From: Verrucomicrobiaceae bacterium
GTDB taxonomy: Bacteria > Verrucomicrobiota > Verrucomicrobiae > Verrucomicrobiales > Akkermansiaceae
Assembly: GCA_947372405.1 (NCBI GenBank)
Contig: CANBTO010000018.1
Coordinates: forward strand, 1-22,445
Reading direction: 5' to 3'
Length of the DNA: 22,445 nucleotides
The translations under genes were made by a program, and so were the position numbers. Positions 1 to 7,115 of the stretch are shown here, in pieces (the stretch's first letter is position 1; every line of letters starts with the position of its first letter). The notes below the pieces were generated by a model that did no database searches, had not been told where the DNA came from, and was given only the letters and a program-made list of their open reading frames with translations.

Positions 1-1395
1 GCCACGGCCACGCCCAAGGTGGCGCGCGAGATCCGCAAACATTTCCGCATCGCCGCCGCCGATCACGTTCAGCGCAGTTTCCACCGGCCGAACCTCGATC
101 TGCGCGTGACGCCGTGCACGGCCGCCGAGCGGAAATTCGTGTTGTTAGATAAACTGCGGTCCCTGGACGGAGCGGCGGTCGTTTACGTCACACGTCAGGA
201 AACCGCCGAGGAAGTGGCCACGTTTCTCCAGAAGAACGGGCTTTCCGCCCGCGCCTATCATGCCGGACTGCCCGATGAATTCCGCACGGACGCGCAGCGC
301 GCGTTCATGATTGGCGAGACACGCATCATCGTGGCGACCATCGCTTTCGGCATGGGCATCGACAAGGCCGACATCCGCGGCGTGTTTCATTACAACCTGC
401 CGAAGAGTCTGGAAAACCACACCCAGGAGATCGGCCGCGCGGGGCGGGACGGGAAGCACGCCGTCTGCGAGATGCTCGCCTGCGGCGACGACCTGACGGT
501 GCTGGAGAACTTCATCTATTCGGACACACCCACGCCGCGCGCGCTGGCAAACCTGATCGACCGCGTGCTGAGGCTTGGCAAAGTTTTCGATGTCTCGGTT
601 TATGATCTATCCGTCGGCTGCGACATCCGCACCTCGGTGATCTCCACGATGCTGGCCTATCTGGAAACCGACGGCATCCTCGAAGCAACGGGGACTTTCT
701 ATGGCACCTATCGGCTGAAACTGCTGCGTTCCCGCGAGCAGGCGCTTGCCGGACATTCGCCCGCGGAGCGCAAATTCCTCAACCGCCTTCTGGACTGCGG
801 TAAACCCGGGCGCTCATGGCTGGAGTTCGAGCCTTCCGTGATTTCCGCCGAAATGGGAGTGACGCGCGAGAAGATCGTCGCTGCCTTGAGCGCATTCGAA
901 TCCGCAGGCGACGCGGCTCTAACGGTTTCCAGGACGCGGCAGGGATACCGCATGAAGAGGGAACCCGGCGACCTGCGCCAGCTTGCGGAGCGCTACGGCG
1001 AGTTGTTCGTGAAACGCGAGCAGGCGGATCTGGAGCGCCTGCAACAAGTGCTCGGCATCTCGTCCACCCGCCGCTGCCTGACGGCCTATCTCACCGCGCA
1101 TTTCGGCGAAAAACTGGAACAACCCTGCGGCCACTGCGATCGTTGCCGCGGAGTGTCTGCGGTGACCTTGAAACGGTCACGTTCCCGTGAACCCGGCGAG
1201 GAGGTGTGGGAATCCGTTAGAAAACTCTCACGTGAAAGTCACGCGGCACTCGGCACGCCGCGCCAGCTCGCAAGGTTCCTCTGCGGAATGACCAGCCCTG
1301 CTACGATCCGCGCAAGACTGACCCGGCATGAGGCCTTCGGTTTGTTGGCGGACCTGCCGTTCAGCGAGGTGCTTGCCATCGCCGGCGCCGTGTGA
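1..1395 (+). CDS. recQ: RecQ-family ATP-dependent DNA helicase, 5' truncated by window
   Basis: This is the C-terminal two-thirds of a 3'-5' superfamily 2 helicase that unwinds DNA in recombination and repair. The reading frame is open from base 1, where the codons read ATATPKVAREIR, the RecQ motif III region. The true start therefore lies upstream, and the GTG at 19 is not a real start. The helicase C-lobe shows motif V (ATIAFGMGIDKADIR, around 340-380) and motif VI (QEIGRAGRDG, around 425-455). The RecQ zinc-binding signature is visible near 1070-1150, with one cysteine (RRCLTAYL) followed about 16 residues later by CGHCDRC. A winged-helix region should lie between 500 and 1010. The tail (TPRQLARFLCGMTSPATIRA, near 1255) resembles the C-terminal tail seen in many bacterial RecQ-like proteins, not a clear HRDC domain. 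The stop is TGA at 1393. RecQ versus a close paralogue cannot be settled without the N-terminus. Confidence 0.93.
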   Translation, partial: ATATPKVAREIRKHFRIAAADHVQRSFHRPNLDLRVTPCTAAERKFVLLDKLRSLDGAAVVYVTRQETAEEVATFLQKNGLSARAYHAGLPDEFRTDAQRAFMIGETRIIVATIAFGMGIDKADIRGVFHYNLPKSLENHTQEIGRAGRDGKHAVCEMLACGDDLTVLENFIYSDTPTPRALANLIDRVLRLGKVFDVSVYDLSVGCDIRTSVISTMLAYLETDGILEATGTFYGTYRLKLLRSREQALAGHSPAERKFLNRLLDCGKPGRSWLEFEPSVISAEMGVTREKIVAALSAFESAGDAALTVSRTRQGYRMKREPGDLRQLAERYGELFVKREQADLERLQQVLGISSTRRCLTAYLTAHFGEKLEQPCGHCDRCRGVSAVTLKRSRSREPGEEVWESVRKLSRESHAALGTPRQLARFLCGMTSPATIRARLTRHEAFGLLADLPFSEVLAIAGAV

Positions 1396-1400
1396 CTGCC

Positions 1401-1432
1401 AGGCAGGGACCGACCTCCGGGCGATCCGTGAG
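1401..1432 (+). repeat. REP-like palindromic repeat, copy 1
   Basis: This 32-base unit lies just after the recQ stop. It matches the unit at 20745-20776 with 3 differences. Its core (1407-1427) is a hairpin with half-sites GGACCG and CGATCC, which pair over 6 bp with one G-T wobble, plus an inner CC/GG pair around a short TCC loop. It is a dispersed intergenic element, and a third core copy lies inverted at 20853-20873. Confidence 0.7.
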
Positions 1433-1560
1433 TATCAGTCGGAAGCGCCAAGCCGCAGCGAAGCCGGAACGTCATTCCGATTTGGTTCTGCTCGCTGCTA
1501 CCATTATGTGGTTGTCGTCGAATGTCGATTTGATCCAGCATTTGAATCATTGATCTCAAC

Positions 1561-2133
1561 ATGAAGTCATCCAGCATCACCTTGCTTTTCCTTTACGCCG
1601 CTGCCTTTGTCTTGGTCGGCTGCGTCCCAAAACCAACTTCACCCAAACCACCGCCTACACCCGGGAAAGTAGCCTCCCGAAATCCCACGCATCCCAGCAA
1701 GGTTATCCATTCCGTCAGCAGATCATTTGACGCTGAACCCAAAACGGCCGAGCAGATCAAGGCATTTTACCTCGATCTCATTGAATCAAACGCATCTATC
1801 CGCAGCCAGTTCGATTCGCTCACTGAAGAAACCAGCAACGAATGTGGTGGCATCTTCCATATTTCGGACCCAAATGTTATCGAGTGGTTCCCGACCGAAG
1901 ACGGTTGGAATTATGGCGAGAAATTCGAGAACGATGACCACTATCTGGTGATCCAACCGATCGGATTCGGACGCGGTCGCCGTGCAGGCAACGCAGCTGC
2001 CGTGGTTTCGGAATTCCATGTCACCGTAAATGGTAAAAAAATGTCCGATAAGTCCAATGACGAACGGATGGCTGTCACCACTACGATCACCTTCCTTGGC
2101 TTCCGCAACCTACAACTCAAGACGATCAAGTGA
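1561..2133 (+). CDS. Putative lipoprotein of unknown function (190 aa)
   Basis: I do not recognise the family. The N-terminus (MKSSSITLLFLYAAAFVLVGC) is a clear lipoprotein signal: a short polar start, a hydrophobic stretch at residues 6-19, and the lipobox LVGC with the acylated cysteine at residue 21. A proline-rich linker follows (residues 22-45), then a mixed globular region containing one further cysteine (around residue 94). The product should be anchored to the inner or outer membrane facing the periplasm. No convincing Shine-Dalgarno sequence precedes the ATG. The start is chosen because it is the one that creates the signal peptide. Base composition is visibly less GC-rich than in neighbouring genes, which suggests an orphan or acquired gene. 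It converges on cobA-hemD, leaving a gap of about 42 bases. Confidence 0.7.
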   Translation: MKSSSITLLFLYAAAFVLVGCVPKPTSPKPPPTPGKVASRNPTHPSKVIHSVSRSFDAEPKTAEQIKAFYLDLIESNASIRSQFDSLTEETSNECGGIFHISDPNVIEWFPTEDGWNYGEKFENDDHYLVIQPIGFGRGRRAGNAAAVVSEFHVTVNGKKMSDKSNDERMAVTTTITFLGFRNLQLKTIK

Positions 2134-2175
2134 ACCGGTCCTTTTTGCACTTCCTCGGACAGACACTGCCGTGGA

Positions 2176-3690
2176 TCAGCGGTGCTTCTTGAAATACCTT
2201 ACAATGGCTGCGACGAGGCCCGGAATGTCGTGGGGATTCGCCTCGAACGCCGGTGGCATGCCTTTCGCACGGAGCGTTTCGCTGGTGACGGGTCCGATGC
2301 TTGCGGCCACGCAGCCTTCCGGCCAATCGAGCCCGAGGTCGAAGAAGTGCTCCACGGTGGAGCCGGAGGTGAAGGTAATCATGTCCGCGCCTTGTTCCGC
2401 CAGGCGGGCTTTCGCGCCGGTGGGGTCGCCCTTTTCGGGCACGGTGCGGTAGGCGATGCATTCGTCAACGATGGCACCGAGTTTGGACAGTCCGTCATAG
2501 ACCACGTCGCGGGATTCGGCGGCCTTGACCCAGAGCATCGTTAGATTTTCGACGGACTCCTTCTTGAACGCGTCGATCAATCCTTCGGCCACGAATTTCT
2601 CCGGGATCAAATCCACGGTGAAACGGTATTCGCGGATCTTCTTGGCGGTGCCACTGCCGATGGCGGCGATGCGCGGGTTGCCGAGGCTGCGGGCGTCTGG
2701 ATAGGTGGCGAAGAACGCATCGAAGAAACGCTCGACTCCGTTAGGACTGGTGAAAACGAGCCAGTCGTATTCGTGGGCGTGGGTCACGAGCTCGGCGAAG
2801 CTTTGTTTGTCCTCCGGGTGCTCGATGCGGATGGTCGGCAGTTCGATCACATCAGCGCCGAGATCTGCCAGAGCCTTGCTGAGCTCACCGGCCTGCTCGC
2901 GCGTGCGGGTGACGACGATGCGTTTGCCGAAGAGCGGCCGTTTCTCGAACCAGTTGATCTTCTTGCGCTCGTTGACCACCGTGCCGATCACCGCCACGGC
3001 AGGTGAGCCGAAGTTCACGCGCTCCGCAATGTCCGCGATGTCTGCCAGCGTGCCGACGATGGTCTTCTGCGCGCCGGTGGTGGCCCACTGGGTGAGAGCG
3101 ATGGGGGTGGTTGGATCCGCTCCGTTGGAAACGAAGGATGAGGTGATTTCGCGCAGCCTGCCGATGCCCATGACAAAAACCTTGGTGCCCGGCGCCTTGG
3201 CGAGCTGGGCATAATCGACCGAGCTGAAACCTTTTGTGGGATCCTCATGTCCGGTGAAAATGGTGAGCTGAGTGTTGTGGTCGCGGTGCGTGACCGGGAT
3301 GCCCGCGTAGGCCGGGCCGGCGATGGTGGAACTGATGCCGGGCACGATTTCAAACGGCACGCCTGCCGCCGCGAGTTCCGCCGCCTCCTCGCCGCCGCGG
3401 CCGAAGATCATCGGGTCTCCGCCTTTCAATCTAACCACGGACTTGCCCGCCTTGGTTCGTTCGACGATCAGCGCGTTGGTTTCCTCCTGCGTCAGCACAT
3501 GGTCCTTGGCACGCTTGCCGGCGTTGATTTTCTCACAACCGGCCTTGGTCCAGTTCAGCAGCTCGGGATTGGCGAGCGCGTCGTAAACCAGCACGTCCGC
3601 CCGCTCGATGCATTCCTTGGCGCGCAGCGTGACGAGGCCGGGATCACCGGGACCGGCACCGACAAGATAACAGATTCCGGATTGGCTCAT
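2176..3690 (-). CDS. cobA-hemD: Uroporphyrinogen-III C-methyltransferase / uroporphyrinogen-III synthase fusion (CobA-HemD)
   Basis: A two-domain tetrapyrrole enzyme of 504 aa. Residues 1 to about 245 are a SUMT/CobA SAM-dependent methyltransferase: the N-terminal motif GAGPGDPGLVTLRA, then RLKGGDPMIFGRGGEE, PGISS and the GHEDP segment. It converts uroporphyrinogen III to precorrin-2 for siroheme or cobamide. Residues from about 250 to 504 are HemD, starting with FGKRIVVTRTREQ and including VFTSPNGVERFF, AAIGSGTA and ITFTSGSTVEHFF. HemD closes hydroxymethylbilane to uroporphyrinogen III. The start at 3690 is chosen because the CobA domain begins there and its ATG overlaps the hemC stop as ATGA. 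The open frame runs to 3897, but that extension lies inside hemC. Together with hemC it supplies both heme and siroheme branches. No precorrin-2 dehydrogenase/ferrochelatase is in the window. Confidence 0.95.
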   Translation of the reverse strand: MSQSGICYLVGAGPGDPGLVTLRAKECIERADVLVYDALANPELLNWTKAGCEKINAGKRAKDHVLTQEETNALIVERTKAGKSVVRLKGGDPMIFGRGGEEAAELAAAGVPFEIVPGISSTIAGPAYAGIPVTHRDHNTQLTIFTGHEDPTKGFSSVDYAQLAKAPGTKVFVMGIGRLREITSSFVSNGADPTTPIALTQWATTGAQKTIVGTLADIADIAERVNFGSPAVAVIGTVVNERKKINWFEKRPLFGKRIVVTRTREQAGELSKALADLGADVIELPTIRIEHPEDKQSFAELVTHAHEYDWLVFTSPNGVERFFDAFFATYPDARSLGNPRIAAIGSGTAKKIREYRFTVDLIPEKFVAEGLIDAFKKESVENLTMLWVKAAESRDVVYDGLSKLGAIVDECIAYRTVPEKGDPTGAKARLAEQGADMITFTSGSTVEHFFDLGLDWPEGCVAASIGPVTSETLRAKGMPPAFEANPHDIPGLVAAIVRYFKKHR

Positions 3691-4646
3691 GACAGGGAGT
3701 TGAAAAGGGTGAGGGCGGTTTCCAAAGGATCGGTGCCGGATGCCTCGCCGGTTTGTGGCGCGCCGCCGGACTCCGGGAAAACCCGCGCGTGCATTTGCAG
3801 CACGCCGTTTGTTAGAGAGGAGAACACTCCGACGGGCGTGTGGCAACCGGCGTCCAGCAGGCGGAGAAACTCGCGTTCGGCGGTCACACGGATCCATGTT
3901 TCCATATGGCCGATCCCTTCGGCAAGCACACGGCTGCGTGTGTCGCTGGAGCGGATTTCAAGCCCGACCGCGCCTTGGCCAGCGGCGGGGAAGAACAGGC
4001 TTTCGTTCAGGCGCAGCGCGGTCAAACCCGGCATGTCGAGAATGGGCTCCGGACCGCCATCTGCGGCAATCTCCGGAAGAAATCCGAGCCTGACCAAGCC
4101 GGCCTCGGCCAGCAGGATGGCGTCGTAGGGGTTTCCGGCGGCGATTTTCTCCAATCGGGTGGGCACGTTGCCGCGCAGGTCGATCACTTTCAGATCCGGC
4201 CGCAGGAACTCCACCTGCCGCGCACGGCGGACGCTGCTGGTGCCGACGAAGGCCCCCGCGGCGAGCGAATCGAATCCAGCGCCATCGCGGGTGACAAGCA
4301 CGTCGCGAATGGGGGCGCGTTCGAGCACTGCCGCCAGCGCGTAGCGCGCTTCGAGCACTGTCGGCAGGTCCTTGAGGCTGTGGACGGCGATGTCGATGCT
4401 GCCGTCGTCCAAGGCCAGTTCGAGTTCCTTGATGAAAACGCCCTTGTCGAAAGTGCCCTCGGCCTTCGCCACCTCGGCGAGGGAAACGTCCGTGCGTCGG
4501 TCACCGGTGGTCTTGATGATGCGTCGCTCGATCCGCAGATCCGGAAACGCGGCTGCAAGCGCGGCCTCGGTGGCGCTTGCTTGGACGAGCGCCAGATCAC
4601 TGCCACGGGTGCCGACCATGAAATGGGTGATTGTTTCGTCGGACAT
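3687..4646 (-). CDS. hemC: Porphobilinogen deaminase (hydroxymethylbilane synthase)
   Basis: This cytosolic enzyme joins four porphobilinogens into hydroxymethylbilane. The 319 aa length is close to the usual 305-320. Visible family motifs in order are VGTRGSDLALVQA (residues 11-23), DKGVFIKELELAL, HSLKDLPT with the catalytic Asp at about 93, GTSSVRRARQ (135-144), DLRGNVPTRL, PAAGQGAVG (220-228) and LLDAGCHTPVG, in which Cys268 carries the dipyrromethane cofactor. The ATG at 4646 (MSDETITHFMVGTRG) gives the normal N-terminus. The frame is open to 4727, but that extension (rich in Pro and Gly) does not look like HemC. It overlaps cobA-hemD by 4 bases (ATGA), so the two are translationally coupled. 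The promoter must lie in the divergent spacer above 4646. Confidence 0.95.
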   Translation of the reverse strand: MSDETITHFMVGTRGSDLALVQASATEAALAAAFPDLRIERRIIKTTGDRRTDVSLAEVAKAEGTFDKGVFIKELELALDDGSIDIAVHSLKDLPTVLEARYALAAVLERAPIRDVLVTRDGAGFDSLAAGAFVGTSSVRRARQVEFLRPDLKVIDLRGNVPTRLEKIAAGNPYDAILLAEAGLVRLGFLPEIAADGGPEPILDMPGLTALRLNESLFFPAAGQGAVGLEIRSSDTRSRVLAEGIGHMETWIRVTAEREFLRLLDAGCHTPVGVFSSLTNGVLQMHARVFPESGGAPQTGEASGTDPLETALTLFNSLS

Positions 4647-5048
4647 CTTCAGAAGCCTGGATGGTGGTGGAATCTCATGCTGCGGAGTCCCTTCCATGGC
4701 CAAGGACGCCGCCCCGCGCAAGCCCAAGCTTTGTGGATCACGTGCTCACTTCATGCTGCGTGCGGGTTAGCGGCGATTTTCAAGGGATGCGGCACTCTTT
4801 CGGGCGGCGACCGCCCGCATCCCTCCATCAGCCTCCTCCATTCCTCCTTCCGGCTTTGGGAATATGGAGAAAAGGTTTGAAACCCCTTCGCATCAGCCCG
4901 GTTGTTTCCGGAGTCTCTAACGAGAGGATGCAATCCCCTTCGCCCTATGCTCTGGCGATTCCCGTTCTGAAAGAGTCCGTTCTCGCGCAGCGTCCTGAAT
5001 GAGGATTCAATCGGCGTGTGCTGCGGTTGTTGTCCGGTGCGCCACTCC
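4647..5048. other. Divergent intergenic spacer between hemC and the vWA pair
   Basis: About 400 bases separate the divergent starts of hemC (minus) and the first vWA gene (plus). Both promoters should be here, but I see no convincing -35/-10 pair for either. The clearest structure is the nested hairpin at 4784-4823. A small CTCT/AGAG hairpin at 4915-4926 has a GTTAG on its minus strand in the loop. No ORF here looks real. Confidence 0.6.
4784..4823. repeat. Nested inverted repeat / strong hairpin
   Basis: The inner stem is CGGGCGG-CGA-CCGCCCG at 4801-4817: seven perfect GC-rich pairs around a 3-base loop. It is enclosed by GGGATG (4784-4789) and CATCCC (4818-4823). There is no T-run on either side, so it is not a typical intrinsic terminator. 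A REP-like element is the likelier reading. Confidence 0.65.
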
Positions 5049-7115
5049 ATGGGTTTCCTCTCGCCATTTCTTCTGACCGGGCTGACTGCTCTTGCGGTGC
5101 CGCTGTGGCTGCACCTGCGGCGGAAGCGGCGGCAGACGCCGGTGGAGTTTCCTTCGCTGCGCTACCTGAAGATGGCGGCGGCGCGGATGAAGCGGCAGGC
5201 GCGTGTGGAGGATCTCGGGTTGTTGCTGCTGCGCCTGCTGCTGCTGGCGGTGTTGGCGGCGGCGTTTGCCAGACCTGTCGTTCGGTCGAGCGGCGGTTGG
5301 CTGGGTGCGGGCAGGAAGGTGGAGTCGGTGGTGGTGATCGACGCCACGGCGAGCATGGACTGGCGCGGCGATACCGGCGCGCGCTTCGATGCCGCGAAAC
5401 GTCTGGCGCGCGAGTGGATCGGTGGTCTCGATCCTGCGGACGCGGTGGCGCTGTGGGTTCTAACAGACAAGCTGGAGAAACCAGTGCCGGTGCCGATCAC
5501 CGACCGCGGGTTTCTTTTCAAGCAACTCGATGCGCTCAAAGTTTCCGAAGGTTCAGCGAGCCTGGCACCGGTATTCAATGCGGCGCGCGAGTGGGCGGAC
5601 ACCCGGAGTGTCGGCCGCAAGGAGCTGGTGGTCATCACGGACAACCAGCCCGCCGCGTGGGACTGGCCTGCGGATGGATTCTTCCGGCGCGCATGGAACC
5701 GTGGCGGTGTGGGCCTGGTGGTGCTGGCTCCGGATGCGGCGCGCGCCTCGAACATCGCGGTGGATTCGGTGGAGTGGAACGGCCGCGAGGTGCGGGCGGG
5801 CGGCATGATGACGGGGGTCGCGAGGATTGGAAACCACGGCGATGCTGCGGTGAACGACTTGTTGGAATGTCGCGCCGAGGGGCAGGTGCTGCTGCGCAAA
5901 CCGGTGGAAATCCCGGCCGGTGGCACGGTGGAGGTGCCGCTCGCGCTGCCCGTGCCGGCGGTGACCGGTCCGTTGCTCGCCGGAGAACTCGCGCTGACCG
6001 GCGACGCGCTGGTTTGTGACGATCATTGGTTTTTCGCACTGCCCGTGCGACATCCGCTCAACGCGCTGGTGGTGGACCGTGCGGGAGGAGCTGCGGGTTC
6101 CATGCGTCCGTCGTTCTTTCTAACCAAAGCGCTGGCGGCAGGCGCGGCGGGCAAGGCGGAGGCTATCGAATCCGGTGAGTGGGCGAAACATTCGACCGAT
6201 GGCAATGACTCGGTGTGGTTTACGGCCGGAGCTGTTAGTGATGCGGCGGCATGGAGCAAGGCGCTGGCATTCACCGAGGCAGGCGGGACCATCGTGGTCA
6301 CGGGGGACTCGCAGCCGGACCCGCTGCCCAAGGATTGGCCGGTGACGGCGGGGGAGGAACCCAGTCTGCCCGCCGGGCGGATCGCGACGCGGTTGATGGC
6401 TCCTGAGCATGCATTGTTCGGGTCGGTTTGGGGTGGACAGACGCCGTTTCCGCCGCTGCCGCAACGGATCGCGCGGCGCTGCGAGCCTGCTTCCGGGGCG
6501 AAGGTGCTGGCCACCCTGGCGGGTGAGTTGCCGTTGTTGGTGGAGCATCCGCATGGCAGGGGACGCGTATTGTGGCTGAATGCGAGCGTCGATCGTTCGT
6601 GGGGCGACCTGCCGCTATCTCCGGTATTCGTGCCACTGGTCCAGCAACTGGCCCGCGCCAGGGAGTTGGCCATGCAGACGGCCGCGTCATGCCGGGTGGG
6701 CGAGGCCTTGCCGGATCTAACCAAATTCGCAGGGGACGCGGCGTGGCCTGCGGCGGAGGATGGCGGCCCCGCCATGCGGGCGCTGCACAGTGGCCTGTTG
6801 GATGCGGTTTCCAAGGACGGGAAAACCGTCTGGCGCTGCGCGGTGAACGTGCGCCGCGAGGAATCCGATCTGCATGCGGTGGAGGACGTGAAACTCAAGG
6901 CCATACTGCCCGGCCGCGTGGTGGCGGGCGCGCAGGGCGTCCGCGAGTGGCGCGAGGAAATCCGCCGCGAGGTGCCGCTGTGGCCATGGTTGTTAGGTGC
7001 GGCGGCGCTGGTGTTCCTTGCTGAAGGTTGGCTCTCCACCCGAACCGCTAAACTGCGCGAAGTGAATGCTGGTGGTGAGTTGCCAAAGTGGATTCCAAGG
7101 AGGGCCAAGGTATGA
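5049..7115 (+). CDS. BatA-type membrane protein with von Willebrand A domain (688 aa)
   Basis: The N-terminus (MGFLSPFLLTGLTALAVPLW) followed by LHLRRKRRQTPVEFPSLRYL is the BatA/aerotolerance N-terminal domain, with a first membrane helix at residues 4-22 and a second at about 56-75. A vWA domain follows from about residue 93, with a MIDAS-like D-A-T-A-S at 98-102. A large extracytoplasmic region leads to a last helix near residues 650-668 (PLWPWLLGAAALVFLAEGW). The start at 5049 is preferred over an in-frame ATG at 5016 because it gives the conserved N-terminus directly. The 3' end overlaps the next gene as ATGA at 7112-7115. Such proteins usually sit beside MoxR ATPase and DUF58 genes. Those are not in the window, and the exact function is unknown. 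Confidence 0.85.
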   Translation: MGFLSPFLLTGLTALAVPLWLHLRRKRRQTPVEFPSLRYLKMAAARMKRQARVEDLGLLLLRLLLLAVLAAAFARPVVRSSGGWLGAGRKVESVVVIDATASMDWRGDTGARFDAAKRLAREWIGGLDPADAVALWVLTDKLEKPVPVPITDRGFLFKQLDALKVSEGSASLAPVFNAAREWADTRSVGRKELVVITDNQPAAWDWPADGFFRRAWNRGGVGLVVLAPDAARASNIAVDSVEWNGREVRAGGMMTGVARIGNHGDAAVNDLLECRAEGQVLLRKPVEIPAGGTVEVPLALPVPAVTGPLLAGELALTGDALVCDDHWFFALPVRHPLNALVVDRAGGAAGSMRPSFFLTKALAAGAAGKAEAIESGEWAKHSTDGNDSVWFTAGAVSDAAAWSKALAFTEAGGTIVVTGDSQPDPLPKDWPVTAGEEPSLPAGRIATRLMAPEHALFGSVWGGQTPFPPLPQRIARRCEPASGAKVLATLAGELPLLVEHPHGRGRVLWLNASVDRSWGDLPLSPVFVPLVQQLARARELAMQTAASCRVGEALPDLTKFAGDAAWPAAEDGGPAMRALHSGLLDAVSKDGKTVWRCAVNVRREESDLHAVEDVKLKAILPGRVVAGAQGVREWREEIRREVPLWPWLLGAAALVFLAEGWLSTRTAKLREVNAGGELPKWIPRRAKV
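7097..7103 (+). promoter_or_regulatory. Shine-Dalgarno site of second vWA gene
   Basis: AAGGAGG sits 8 bases before the ATG at 7112, inside the end of the preceding gene. It fixes the start at 7112, not the in-frame GTG at 7088 that lies upstream of it. Confidence 0.8.

Noticed and set aside
3691..3897. N-terminal extension of cobA-hemD
   Set aside because: It lies inside hemC in another frame. The CobA domain starts at 3690, where the ATGA overlap occurs.
3247..4880. Long plus-strand frames opposite hemC and cobA-hemD
   Set aside because: They lie opposite enzymes whose catalytic motifs are all intact and show no domain of their own.
4871..4926. CRISPR-like repeat suggested by GTTTGAAACCCC
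   Set aside because: It occurs once, with no second copy or spacer pattern.
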